Shown piece after piece: positions 35,101 through 43,121 of a stretch of DNA of 64,000 nucleotides (within the stretch, counting starts at the first letter, position 1; each line of letters opens with the position of its first letter). The stretch covers positions 868,001 to 932,000 of the forward strand of contig NZ_JBMSEB010000001.1 of the NCBI RefSeq assembly GCF_049446075.1, read 5' to 3'. A model generated the notes under the pieces. The model had not been told where the DNA came from, made no database searches, and saw only the letters and a program-made list of their open reading frames with translations. This DNA comes from Humibacter sp049446075. Its GTDB lineage: Bacteria > Actinomycetota > Actinomycetes > Actinomycetales > Microbacteriaceae. Made by a program: the position numbers and the translations under genes.

Positions 35101-35703
35101 GCCTGCGACATCCTCGGCATCCGCGATGTTCTCGGCCAAAGAGTGAGCCAGCTCGAGCACGGCGCGCGTGACCTGGTCGACGGACTGGTCGATCTCGAGC
35201 AGGCGAGGGTCGTTGCTCGAGACGACCACGTTCCTGGCCAATTGCCATGCCGATGCCTCGCCAAGCAGCGCCCCATCGCCTTCGCGTCCGAGCAGCAGGG
35301 CGTTGTCGCGGTAGACGGTGTTCGCGAACGAGTTGTAGGTGGAGACCACGGGAGGATCGAATTCGTCGGGCTCCTCGATGAGCCCGGCCTGCGCCAGACG
35401 AGCGACACGATCACGGATGCGATCGCGCAACTCACCCGCCGCCTTTCGGGTGAACGTCAGGCCGAGAACACGACCGGGTTCCACGAGCCTGTTGGCGAGA
35501 AGCCAGAGCACACGGAACGCCATCGTCTCGGTCTTGCCACTGCCCGCGCCGGCTACGACGAGGGCGGGCCCGAGCGGCGCCTCGATCACGGCGCGTTGCT
35601 CCGCCGTGGGCCGATGTGCGCCGAGAGCGTCGGCTATGGCATCAGCCGAAACGCTTGCACGTATGTCGGCCATCAGGTCGTCGACCGTCGCGGCGTCAGT
35701 CAC
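32125..35703 (-). CDS. adnB: Helicase-nuclease subunit AdnB
   Basis: A 1192-aa UvrD-like motor fused to a RecB-type nuclease. The motor motifs are GAGSGKT, GLTFTRKAAGEL, VLLDEYQDTS, VGDPHQSIYGWRGAS, TVHGSKGLEWDQV and YVAVTRARHG. The nuclease domain near the C-terminus has FEIVDWKTGRPP. An in-frame pentapeptide minisatellite (DSGHT-like units) separates the two halves. With AdnA it resects double-strand breaks in actinobacteria. GTG 35703 overlaps the adnA stop by 8 bp, ensuring coupled synthesis of the heterodimer. Confidence 0.93.
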   Translation of the reverse strand: MTDAATVDDLMADIRASVSADAIADALGAHRPTAEQRAVIEAPLGPALVVAGAGSGKTETMAFRVLWLLANRLVEPGRVLGLTFTRKAAGELRDRIRDRVARLAQAGLIEEPDEFDPPVVSTYNSFANTVYRDNALLLGREGDGALLGEASAWQLARNVVVSSNDPRLLEIDQSVDQVTRAVLELAHSLAENIADAEDVAGMAREFARLEDLPNGGTGAYVKEVVEPARAVGQLPLLLDLARAFEQEKLRRGLVEYSDQVAFALQIVQRSPEVGERLREQHSVVLLDEYQDTSVVQTKLLSALFVGRAVMAVGDPHQSIYGWRGASASNLEQFAQAFGSGDGGAVQRYGLSTSWRNGIRILDAANRLVEPLTARSRVAVDALTPSPTASARDVHAAFAETLADEAETAALWLRDRLAEPVMNDDGRPALDAQGRRVVPSAAMLFRSRATQAAFTAALRDHGVRYHVLGVGGLLAEPEIADLVCALRVVDDPTAGSELVRLLAGARWRIGVRDLRGLRDAARWLAEHDYRQQRLDAEVRAAMRASVIDSEQASIVDALDAIVHAPDGHSMLAGISEIGLARMRDAGRLFARLRARSGLDLLDFVTLVEHELGIDIELAANESRTGGRGAMDAFFDALEDYLAVSEMAGLPGFLGWLREAERRDSLAPRPEKPEPGCVQILTVHGSKGLEWDQVVVPRLVEDELPSKPNEGTNGWIGFGRLPWEFRGDADELPSFGWREATTRKELKAARETFKREVAEHYEREERRLAYVAVTRARHGLLLTGSFWSTQKQPRHASRYLVELADAGIVAPLPEASAHEENPMGDAALSISWPLDPLGGRREAVEGAAAMVREARERIQGNPPRAEEAGAGSGLAGRGEPGPADSGHTDSGHTDSGHADAGRAGAAQADTGQADTGRTDGGYADVGQARAAPVEVAVAEAGRWAHDVRLLLAERERMLRASPEVAMPTRVPASRFKDYVDSPAQVAEELRRPMPERPYRATRLGTLFHAWVERRAGIAGGTEVIDALVGEFDDDPLGIGAVERDGDGAEPSQASADRVERERLAALQRTFERSPWAHRQPIEVEREIHLPFDGHLVICKIDAVYENDGRFEIVDWKTGRPPKDAADLASKQLQLALYRLAFSRWRGIDPDLVDAAFYYVADDLVIRPTELVDEHELLRLWRASTHAAGSGFAAA
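32930..33072 (-). repeat. In-frame 15-bp minisatellite within adnB
   Basis: About ten degenerate 15-bp units, best preserved at 33026-33060 (plus-strand core GTGTCCTGAGTCTGT), encode pentapeptides of the form (A/T)D(S/T/A)G(H/Q/R). They lie between motor and nuclease domains. The unit length keeps the reading frame, so copy number could vary without inactivating the enzyme. Confidence 0.85.
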
Positions 35704-38700
35704 TGCTCACCGCCTTCACCCGGTGCATACGGCGCACCGCGACGCCGTACTTGAAGTCGTCCAGCTCGGCCTTTCCCTCGAAAACTGCGACGGCGATCGC
35801 TTCGGCCGCCTGCCGTATACGCTGCCTGAACGCGTCGAGACCGGCTTCATCGAGTGTTTCCTGCCGGCCCTCGCGGTACGACTTGTCGCGCACCCCTTCA
35901 CGCACGTACAGCAGCTTCGCGCCTGCGGAGCGGTGCGGTTCGAACGGCTCGCACAACTCGTTCAACTGACCGGAGGCATATGCCAGCTGGTACACGCCCA
36001 GCTGAGGCATCTCGGCCAGCTTGGCTGCGCTGGTCTCCGGTCTGCCCGTCTTCAGGTCCACGATCGTGATCCCTCCCGAGGGATCTGCTTCGACCCGGTC
36101 GATCTTGCCGTGCACCTGTGCACGACCGACCTCGAGCCGGAATCCGGTCTCGGCGGCCACCAGGCGAGATCCGGCGCGCTGCGCATCGGCCAGGTACTCG
36201 GCGACGCCCTGCACCAGCCGTCGCACCGCACGCTTCTCACGCGCCGCGATCCAGGGCGCTTCGAACACGAGCTCGTTCCATCGTGATTCCACGGCGGCGA
36301 AGAGTGCGTCGACGTCCGGATCGTCAGCCGTCTCCATCGCCCAGTGCACGATCGTGCCGATGCCCATGGACGTGCTCGTGGTCGAGCCTGCAATGTGGTC
36401 GAGAAACCAGTCGAGCGGCGACTCCTCGATGTTCTCGATATGCGAAGGCGAGACCGGCACCGGTTCATCGCCCTCGAAGAGCGGCTCCGTCGTCGAGGGT
36501 TCGACTAGTCCGTGCCAGTGCACCGGATCGGCACCAGGCACGCCCGATTCCGCAAGTGCCGCTAGAGCCGAGGCCGCCTCACGCCTCGCGACGTTCGGGG
36601 TGTCGTTCCTGGTGAGCTCGCGCCGTAACCGTCCCGTGAGGCCGCGCAGCGTGAGCGCCGGTGCGGAGACGTCCACACTGGGGGTGCCGCGAGGGGCGAG
36701 CCCGAACAGGACGCTCGGCGATTCCTCGTCGTCGGATGCCGCGGCGAGCACGACTTGTCTCGCGGCGCGCGAGATGGCAACGGCGAACATGCGCAGCTCG
36801 TCTGCCGCAACCTGTTTGCGGGCGTCGAGCACGGCATCCGCCTCGCCAGACGCGGCGCGCACGAGCGCGTCGGTGTTCAAGAGGGTGCCACGCACGCGCA
36901 GATCGGGCCAGACCCCATCTTGCAGCCCGGCCACGACGACGACGTCGAACTCGCGACCCACGACAGCTGACGGCGTTGCGATCAGCACGGACTCCGGCGT
37001 GCGGGTCGGGGACAGCGTGTCTTCCGGAACGTCCGCGTCGAGCACCCGCGTCAGGAACACCGTGGGCGGTGAGTCGGGTTCGCGCTCCCCGAACCGTTTG
37101 GCCGCCGTGAACAGTGCCACCACGCCATCCAGATTGCGATTAGCCTCGGATGCCGCCACCCCGCTACCCGACGCCGCCTTGCGCCACCGAATGCCGGCCC
37201 CGGTGCGCTCCCACACCGTCCACAGCAGCTCTTCGACGCCTGCTCCAGCGACGGATGCCTCGCGCACCGCTTCCAGCGCTCGCGCGAGTCGGTCGGCCTC
37301 CCTGGCGATGCGATGGTCGATCGTCGAGAGCCTGCCAGGAGCAGAGATCGCCTCCACCAGCAGATCGTCTGCCGCTCGGTCGCCTCCCGACGCGACTTCC
37401 TCGGTGCGCAGGGCGACGCGCAGCCTTCGCACTGCGAGCCGGTCGAGGCCGCCGAACGGACCGAGCAGCATGGCCGTCACCGCATCGATGTCGAGCGGCG
37501 TGCGCCCGATGCCGTGGTGGACGATGTCGAGCAGCGCCCGCGCTGCCGGGTCGTCGCGAAGCGCGAGGGTGGCTGCCGCCGTCTGCACAGGGACCTCCGA
37601 CACTGCCAGAGCTCGCGCCACCCCGTCGATCAGAGCGCCGGAGCGCACGACCACGGCGAGCCGGGACCACGGGATGCCGTCGATGAGGTGCCGCTCGCGC
37701 AGCAGGCGAGCGACTGCCGCCCATTCCCTGGCCGGCGTTGGCGCCTCGATCGTCATGATGGGCGCCAACGGGTCGTTGCCGGGCCGTGCCGCCATGGGTG
37801 CTGCCGCGCGCTGGCCCACCACTCCTGCGGTGCCGATCTTCTCGGTCACCTTTCGGGTCAGTTCGCGCAGCGCTGGCGGCTGCCGGTGCGCGATCCGAAG
37901 CAGGTGGGTCGGCAGGCCTGCGCCGAACCGCGAGACGATATCGGCCGATCCTCCGCGGAAGACGCTCGTCGAGGCATCCGGGTCGCCGAAGGCCACGACG
38001 GCGACGCCTCGTGACCGCAGCGCGGCGATCAACGCGAGCCCGAGTTCGGTGGCCTCCTGCAGGTCATCGACCGCGACCAGTCGCAGACGCGCGACCGCAT
38101 CGCTGACCTCACCACGCTCCAGTGCAGCGACCGCGAAGCGCACCAGCTCGGCCGAGTCCAACTGGTCGGGCCGCGCGGACGCGATGGATGCCGCGTAATC
38201 GTCGATGAAGTCCGCTGCGGCGGCCCATTCCTCGTGCCCGTGCCGGCGGCCGAGGCTCCGTATCCGTTCGGACGTCATCCGGTGCTCGGTGGCTCTCGCC
38301 ATGAGCTCGCGCAACTCCGTGCGGAACGAACGCAGCCCACGCACCGCTTCTCCCAGATGCTGCGGCCAGTGCGGACCCACTCCGTCTTCGATATGCCCGG
38401 CAAGCAGCGCTGCCACGTCGGCATCCTGCTCGGCCCCCGTCAGCAGCGTCGGCGGTTCCGCGCCGGCCCTGATCGCCGCCTGCGCGACCAGGTCGAACGC
38501 GAGCGACGAGACCGTGCGCGCAAGCGGTCCGTTCACCGCTTCCCCGATGCGCAGCCCCAGGCGATCGCGCAGCCGAGTCGCGCTCGCCCTGTCGAACGTG
38601 AGCGCGAGCACGGATTCGGGAGCGAAGCCCAGACGAAGCACCCGGTCGGCGAGGAGTTCGACGAGCGTGGTGGTCTTGCCCGTACCCGGTGCACCGACGA

Positions 38701-38794
38701 CGAGAGCGGATGCCGCGGCATCCATCGCGAGCACGCCCCGTTGCGAACCGTCGAGGTCGCTCGACGCGGTGGGCACTGGGCGGTTCTGCATCAC
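35696..38794 (-). CDS. adnA: Helicase-nuclease subunit AdnA
   Basis: A protein of about 1032 aa with an N-terminal UvrD-like motor and C-terminal RecB-type nuclease (GGITIVDLKTGRPE). Walker A is VVGAPGTGKTTT, but motif II is AVDDLQEA instead of DEYQD, and other motor motifs are divergent (FGDPDASTSVFRGGS). This fits the minor motor role of AdnA. GTG 38794 lies 7 nt after a TATCGT -10 box, directly before ATG 38791. GTG 38824 is another option, and the frame stays open to 39031. The gene heads the adnAB operon. Confidence 0.9.
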   Translation of the reverse strand: MMQNRPVPTASSDLDGSQRGVLAMDAAASALVVGAPGTGKTTTLVELLADRVLRLGFAPESVLALTFDRASATRLRDRLGLRIGEAVNGPLARTVSSLAFDLVAQAAIRAGAEPPTLLTGAEQDADVAALLAGHIEDGVGPHWPQHLGEAVRGLRSFRTELRELMARATEHRMTSERIRSLGRRHGHEEWAAAADFIDDYAASIASARPDQLDSAELVRFAVAALERGEVSDAVARLRLVAVDDLQEATELGLALIAALRSRGVAVVAFGDPDASTSVFRGGSADIVSRFGAGLPTHLLRIAHRQPPALRELTRKVTEKIGTAGVVGQRAAAPMAARPGNDPLAPIMTIEAPTPAREWAAVARLLRERHLIDGIPWSRLAVVVRSGALIDGVARALAVSEVPVQTAAATLALRDDPAARALLDIVHHGIGRTPLDIDAVTAMLLGPFGGLDRLAVRRLRVALRTEEVASGGDRAADDLLVEAISAPGRLSTIDHRIAREADRLARALEAVREASVAGAGVEELLWTVWERTGAGIRWRKAASGSGVAASEANRNLDGVVALFTAAKRFGEREPDSPPTVFLTRVLDADVPEDTLSPTRTPESVLIATPSAVVGREFDVVVVAGLQDGVWPDLRVRGTLLNTDALVRAASGEADAVLDARKQVAADELRMFAVAISRAARQVVLAAASDDEESPSVLFGLAPRGTPSVDVSAPALTLRGLTGRLRRELTRNDTPNVARREAASALAALAESGVPGADPVHWHGLVEPSTTEPLFEGDEPVPVSPSHIENIEESPLDWFLDHIAGSTTSTSMGIGTIVHWAMETADDPDVDALFAAVESRWNELVFEAPWIAAREKRAVRRLVQGVAEYLADAQRAGSRLVAAETGFRLEVGRAQVHGKIDRVEADPSGGITIVDLKTGRPETSAAKLAEMPQLGVYQLAYASGQLNELCEPFEPHRSAGAKLLYVREGVRDKSYREGRQETLDEAGLDAFRQRIRQAAEAIAVAVFEGKAELDDFKYGVAVRRMHRVKAVSSD

Positions 38795-38801
38795 GGCGTT
38801 C

Positions 38802-38807
38802 ACGATA
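38802..38807 (-). promoter_or_regulatory. Leaderless -10 box TATCGT for adnA
   Basis: On the minus strand TATCGT is followed by 7 nt and then GTG ATG (38794-38789). No Shine-Dalgarno sequence lies within 10 nt of either codon, so a leaderless adnAB mRNA is likely. Confidence 0.4.
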
Positions 38808-39051
38808 GGGCCGGCCTCCGACACGGCGAGGCTGCCCTGCCGCGTCTGCCCGAAGCGGATGCCCGATGGTCTCCGAGCGCGCCGTTCTGCCGTCAGTGAA
38901 CTGTCGCGGAACGGGCGCGGTGGCTGCCGTAGTGTGACTGAACGAAACAGGCACGTCCGATCGGTGCGGCCGGGATGCTCGCATCCGCGGCCTTGTCGGT
39001 TCGGGATGTCACGCGGCACAGCCGCGAGCACGAGACAACGGAAGGTATCCC

Positions 39052-39276
39052 GTGGAAATTCGCATCGGCATCGTCAACGCCCCCCGTGAGTTGAGCTTCG
39101 AGTCCAATCAGCCGGCGGCAGAGGTCGAGGAGGCAGTGACTGCGGCTCTGAGCAGCTCCGCGACCACACTCGAGCTTCGCGACGATCACGGCAGCCTCTT
39201 CATCGTGCCGACCGCGGGCATCGCGTACGTGCAGATCGGCAGCGAGGAATCGCGTCGCGTGGGCTTCGTCGCGTAG
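39052..39276 (+). CDS. DUF3107 domain-containing protein
   Basis: A 74-aa cytosolic protein (MEIRIGIVNAPRELSFES...) matching the small actinobacterial DUF3107 family, whose function is unknown. A mixed alpha/beta fold ending in SEESRRVGFVA is typical. GTG 39052 follows GGAAGG. It matches the Rv3208A (TB9.4) position beside the adnAB block and is followed closely by a membrane-protein gene. Confidence 0.9.
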   Translation: MEIRIGIVNAPRELSFESNQPAAEVEEAVTAALSSSATTLELRDDHGSLFIVPTAGIAYVQIGSEESRRVGFVA

Positions 39277-39288
39277 CCTGGCACCGCC

Positions 39289-39597
39289 ATGGAGCTACTC
39301 TTCATAACCCTGGGCGGTGCGATCGTCGGCCTGATCGCGCGCTACACGCTTCCGCACAGGCACGCTCACGGCAGCGTGCTCGTGCCCGCATTCGGCGCGG
39401 GCGTCGCTGCGGCGCTCTGGGTCGCCCTCACGTGGATCGGGTTGAAGTGGAACGGCGGCTGGATCTGGTGGATCACGCTCGTCGGCACCATCATCGTCAC
39501 GGTCGTCGTCGACCTTCTGATCGGCAACCTCCGCTCCCGCGGCGACAAGCAGCGGCTCGAGCGCTACACCCGGGCGGGCGTCCCCTCGAAGGCCTGA
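39289..39597 (+). CDS. Small membrane protein of three predicted helices
   Basis: A 102-aa hydrophobic protein with helices at about 4-18, 32-50 and 57-78 and a basic C-terminal tail (RSRGDKQRLERYTR). I recognise no named domain. It lies 12 bp after the DUF3107 gene, in the place of Rv3209-like membrane genes. A TAGCCT at 39274-39279 ends 9 nt before its ATG and overlaps the upstream stop, so either cotranscription or a leaderless start is possible. Confidence 0.75.
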   Translation: MELLFITLGGAIVGLIARYTLPHRHAHGSVLVPAFGAGVAAALWVALTWIGLKWNGGWIWWITLVGTIIVTVVVDLLIGNLRSRGDKQRLERYTRAGVPSKA

Positions 39598-39627
39598 TTC
39601 CTTCGCACGGCCACGCGCCGCTCGGCT

Positions 39628-40344
39628 TCAGGCGGTGAGCCCGAGAGCGTCCATTCTGCGGGTGTGAGCGCCGATGATCTCGGAGAACACGGGATCGAGG
39701 CGCTCGTCGTTCCAACGCTGATTGCCGGAGAGGTTCAGCGCCGACCTGGCGACGAGCAGTGTGTCGCCGACGAGACGCCTGCCCCACATCGCTAAACGTG
39801 AGCCGAGCGTGGCGTCGGCGTGGATCTCGGCCTCGAGGATGCCTGCAAGCTGCTCCGACCCGGTCTGCGCGCCGAGCAGGCTCGCCGCGCGGGGTCCGAC
39901 GTCGCCTGGGAGTCCCTGAGCGAGCCGCATGAAGAAATCGCTGAGCAGGCCGTCGGTGACGTAGACGGCGAGCAGGGTCTCCTGCCAGTTCCGTCCGACG
40001 GTGATCGCCTGGAACCCGTCGACGGCCAACGCGAACGGCGCCATCACGTCCGCCGGATCCGCGTCGCGCCTGCGGATCTCGGCGATGACGGCCTGATGCC
40101 TGCTCAATGCGGCGCCGGCGGCGTTCGCGATGATCTCCTTGCTGTTGAGCGACGGCACCTGCTGCACGACTCGGGAGAGCGTCTCGAACGCCTGCAACTG
40201 CAGGTACGCGACCTGACCGAGGTACGGAAGCAACGCGGGTGCGATCTCGTGCAGGTCCACTCGAGTTCCCGCGACCTGTTCACGTCGCGGCTTGAGCTTC
40301 GGCGCGTCGACGGGCGCCGATCTGCGCGCGAACCAGGAAGCCAC
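39628..40344 (-). CDS. Ferritin-like fold protein
   Basis: A 238-aa protein of the actinobacterial family annotated as ferritin-like or MiaE-like hydroxylase (Rv3210c position). The helices show regularly spaced polar residues: LQLQAFETLSRVVQQ, AALSRHQAVIAEIRRR, NWQETLLAVYVTDGLL and AGILEAEIHADATLGS, consistent with a four-helix bundle with Glu/His metal ligands. Oxygenase activity is not shown. GTG 40344 is apparently leaderless behind the repeat-linked promoter. The frame is open to 40512 but reads through the repeat. Confidence 0.82.
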   Translation of the reverse strand: MASWFARRSAPVDAPKLKPRREQVAGTRVDLHEIAPALLPYLGQVAYLQLQAFETLSRVVQQVPSLNSKEIIANAAGAALSRHQAVIAEIRRRDADPADVMAPFALAVDGFQAITVGRNWQETLLAVYVTDGLLSDFFMRLAQGLPGDVGPRAASLLGAQTGSEQLAGILEAEIHADATLGSRLAMWGRRLVGDTLLVARSALNLSGNQRWNDERLDPVFSEIIGAHTRRMDALGLTA

Positions 40345-40445
40345 GAAACGTAAGTCTATGGGCGATTGAGGGTCGGACAGGCGAGCTGGCTCGCCTGTCC
40401 GAGCCGATTGAGCCCATGAGCCGCCAGCGGCGATATGGGCGCGCT
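40345..40445 (-). repeat. Single copy of the promoter-linked palindromic repeat
   Basis: Read on the minus strand this stretch aligns with the repeats at 4.4 and 45.7 kb: CCATATCGCCGC, GCTCA, CTCAATCGG, then a palindrome, then CCTCAATCGCC and the -10 box. The palindrome is a perfect 12-bp inverted repeat at 40375-40400 (arms beginning GGACAGGCGAGC) with a 2-nt centre. The arm sequence differs from the other loci while symmetry is kept. The rest of the 339-bp divergent gap (40446-40683) shows nothing I recognise. Confidence 0.85.
40353..40358 (-). promoter_or_regulatory. Leaderless -10 box TAGACT for the ferritin-like gene
   Basis: TAGACT on the minus strand ends 8 nt before GTG 40344. The palindrome of the adjacent repeat is centred about 30 nt upstream, the same spacing as at the other two loci. 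Confidence 0.5.
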
Positions 40446-40683
40446 GGGCGGCGAGACTCGGCGTATGCGACGAGACATGGCGCACAGACACGAGTCTCGT
40501 CGCGCACACCAACTCTCGCCTGAGGGGAGCTCGCCTGCGCCCGCCTCCGTCGCCGATAGACTGGACTGGCCGTCGGCGCAGGATCGACGGCCACCGTGCC
40601 CTGTGAAGACGTGATGAACCGTGCGGGCGCGGCCATGCGGATCGCCTCGATCCGCTTCATCTCCTTCGACAGGCAGAAAAGAC

Positions 40684-42153
40684 GTGACGTTCTCCGATTT
40701 GAACATCGATGCCGACATGGTGCAGGCACTCGCCGCACAGGGCATCACCGAACCGTTTCCCATCCAACAGCAGACGATCCCGCTCGCGCTCTCCGGCCAA
40801 GACATCATCGGTCAGGCCAAGACCGGCACGGGCAAGACCTTCGGCTTCGGGCTTCCGCTCATCCAGCGCCTCGGCCCGGATCCCGCGCCAGGCGTGAAGG
40901 CGCTGATCGTCGCTCCGACCCGCGAGTTGGCCATCCAAGTCGCGGAGGACCTCGAGGTGGCCACCTCGGGCCGCCCGACCACCATCGCATCGATCTACGG
41001 CGGCAAGGCCTATGAGGGTCAGATCGAGCAGATCAAAGCCGGTGCGCAGATCATCGTCGGCACGCCGGGCCGCCTGCTCGACCTTGCAGGCCAACGTCTG
41101 CTCGACCTTTCACACGTGAGCGAGATGGTGCTCGACGAAGCGGACAGGATGCTCGACCTGGGCTTCCTGCCTGACGTCGAGAAGCTCTTCTCGCTCACCC
41201 CCGCGACACGCCACACCATGCTGTTCTCGGCGACCATGCCAGGGCCCATCGTCGCCCTCGCCAGACGCTTCATGTCCAGGCCCATCCATATTCGAGCCTC
41301 TGAGCCCGACGAGGGTCTGACCCAGGCGAACATCAAGCACCTCATCTACCGGGCGCACGCGCTCGACAAAGACGAGGTGATCGCGCGCATCCTGCAGGCC
41401 GAAGGACGCGGCAAAACCCTGATCTTCACTCGCACCAAGCGCGCAGCGGCCAAACTCGTCGAAGAACTCAGCGACCGTGGCTTCAATGCGGTCGCAGTGC
41501 ACGGCGACCTCAACCAGGAGCAGCGCGAGCGGGCCATGAACGCCTTCCGTGCAGGCAAACGCGACGTTCTGATCGCTACGGATGTGGCCGCACGCGGGAT
41601 CGATGTCGATGACGTCACGCATGTGATCAACCACACCATCCCCGAGGACGAGAAGGCCTACCTGCACCGCGTCGGCCGCACCGGCCGCGCCAACAAGACA
41701 GGCATCGCGGTCACGTTCGTGGACTGGGACGACCTGCACAAGTGGGCTCTCATCAACCGGGCGCTCGAGTTCGGACAGCCGGAGCCGACGGAAACCTATT
41801 CCTCGTCGCCGCACCTCTACAGCGACCTCAACATTCCCGATGGCGCGAAGGGCCGCTTGAAGGCGACTCCTCCCGTCAAGGCCGAGCGCCCGCGCAACAG
41901 CGAGAGCTCAGGCGGCTCGGGCGAGGCATCCACTTCGGCCTCGAACCGGTCGCGCTCACGCAGGCGTACCACCGCCGGATCGAACTCCGGTTCAGCAGCG
42001 CCGTCCGTTGCAACGGATGCCTCCCCTGCCACCGAGAAAGCCGCCGCGGGCACGCACGACGGACAGGGGCACCAGCACCACGACGGAAATGCCGCGCCAC
42101 AGCGTCGCCGTCGCCGTCGCCGCGGTCCGTCCGGCGCCGCCGCAGCACAGTAG
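40684..42153 (+). CDS. DEAD-box RNA helicase (RhlE/CsdA-like)
   Basis: A 489-aa helicase. Motifs are the Q motif (GITEPFPIQQQTIPLALSG), AKTGTGKT (I), APTRELAIQV (Ia), TPGRLLDL, DEADRMLDLGF (II), FSATMP (III) and HRVGRTGR (VI). The C-terminal 120 residues are Ser/Arg-rich, ending in a run of seven Arg before GPSG, probably an RNA-binding tail. It likely acts in ribosome assembly or RNA decay. GTG 40684 is chosen because it begins with VTFSDLNID just before the Q motif. It corresponds to Rv3211. Confidence 0.92.
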   Translation: MTFSDLNIDADMVQALAAQGITEPFPIQQQTIPLALSGQDIIGQAKTGTGKTFGFGLPLIQRLGPDPAPGVKALIVAPTRELAIQVAEDLEVATSGRPTTIASIYGGKAYEGQIEQIKAGAQIIVGTPGRLLDLAGQRLLDLSHVSEMVLDEADRMLDLGFLPDVEKLFSLTPATRHTMLFSATMPGPIVALARRFMSRPIHIRASEPDEGLTQANIKHLIYRAHALDKDEVIARILQAEGRGKTLIFTRTKRAAAKLVEELSDRGFNAVAVHGDLNQEQRERAMNAFRAGKRDVLIATDVAARGIDVDDVTHVINHTIPEDEKAYLHRVGRTGRANKTGIAVTFVDWDDLHKWALINRALEFGQPEPTETYSSSPHLYSDLNIPDGAKGRLKATPPVKAERPRNSESSGGSGEASTSASNRSRSRRRTTAGSNSGSAAPSVATDASPATEKAAAGTHDGQGHQHHDGNAAPQRRRRRRRGPSGAAAAQ

Positions 42154-42170
42154 GCCGCCGCGGGCGGCCG

Positions 42171-43040
42171 TCAGCGGCTGCCCGCGAGGTATGCGGACTG
42201 GGCGAGGATGCGTTCGAGCGCCTCGGGCGACGTCGTGTTCTCGCCCAGCCGGTTCGGCTTGCCCGCCCCGTGGTAGTCGCTCGACCCGGTGAGCACCAGC
42301 CCGTAGCGGGCGGCGAGCTCGCGCAGCGCGGCCTTGCCGTCTTCGGTGTTCTCGCGATGGTCCAGCTCTAGGCCGGCCAGACCGGCATCGACGAGCCGCT
42401 GCAGATAGACATCCTGAATGATGCCGTCTCTCCCCCTGGTGGCCGGATGCGCGAGCACGGGTACCCCGCCTGCACCCCTGATGAGGCGTACACCGTCCAA
42501 CGGGGTCGGCGCGTAGATCGGCTCGTAGTATCCGCCCCGCGGATGCAGCAGCGTGGCGAACGCCGCCGACCTGTCGGGCACGACACCGCGCGCGACAAGC
42601 GCGTCGGCGATGTGCGGCCTGCCCACGGTCGCTCCTGGCGCCGTGTGCGCGAGAACGTCGTCCCAGCTGAGGTCGTAGTCCACAGCGAGACGGTCGACCA
42701 TGGTCTCGGCCCGGCTGAGGCGTGCCTCGCGGATGCGTTCCAGCTCGGCGGTGAGCGGCTCATCGGCCGGGTCGAATAGGTAGGCGAGCATGTGCACGCT
42801 CTTCCAGCCGTACCTCGTGGAGAGCTCCATGCCCGGGATGAAGGTGATTCCCGTCTCGGATGCCGCCTCCGAAGCATCCGCCCACCCGGCCGTCGCATCG
42901 TGATCCGTGAGCGCCACCGTTCCGATCCCGGCGCCTGCGGCGGCACGCACCAGCTCATCCGGCGACTCTGTGCCGTCGGAGACGCTGGAATGCGTGTGCA
43001 GATCGATCGGTGCCCGGAATTCGCGGCGGTCGGCGGCCAT
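42171..43040 (-). CDS. PHP domain phosphoesterase
   Basis: A 289-aa PHP-family metal-dependent hydrolase. Ligand motifs are DLHTHSSVSDG, ALTDHDATAG, GMELSTRY, VPVLAHPA and GSSDYHGAGKPNRLG. The family includes 3',5'-nucleoside bisphosphate phosphatases (RnaseAM-like), a plausible role here. ATG 43040 lies 6 nt after a TACGAT box on the minus strand, consistent with a leaderless mRNA. The gene is convergent with the helicase gene, 17 bp apart. Confidence 0.9.
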   Translation of the reverse strand: MAADRREFRAPIDLHTHSSVSDGTESPDELVRAAAGAGIGTVALTDHDATAGWADASEAASETGITFIPGMELSTRYGWKSVHMLAYLFDPADEPLTAELERIREARLSRAETMVDRLAVDYDLSWDDVLAHTAPGATVGRPHIADALVARGVVPDRSAAFATLLHPRGGYYEPIYAPTPLDGVRLIRGAGGVPVLAHPATRGRDGIIQDVYLQRLVDAGLAGLELDHRENTEDGKAALRELAARYGLVLTGSSDYHGAGKPNRLGENTTSPEALERILAQSAYLAGSR

Positions 43041-43046
43041 CCCACC

Positions 43047-43052
43047 ATCGTA
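43047..43052 (-). promoter_or_regulatory. Leaderless -10 box TACGAT for the PHP gene
   Basis: TACGAT on the minus strand is followed by 6 nt (GGTGGG) and ATG 43040. The GGTGGG abuts the start codon, too close for a ribosome site. Confidence 0.45.
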
Positions 43053-43121
43053 TTGCCGCGGCCTTCCCGTCCCTGCGCCGACCCGGATCATGCACGCGGG
43101 CGCAAGGGAGACAATGGACAG

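Noticed and set aside
36021..38198. 725-codon plus-strand open frame
   Set aside because: Ser/Arg/Ala-rich shadow of adnA without a recognisable motif.
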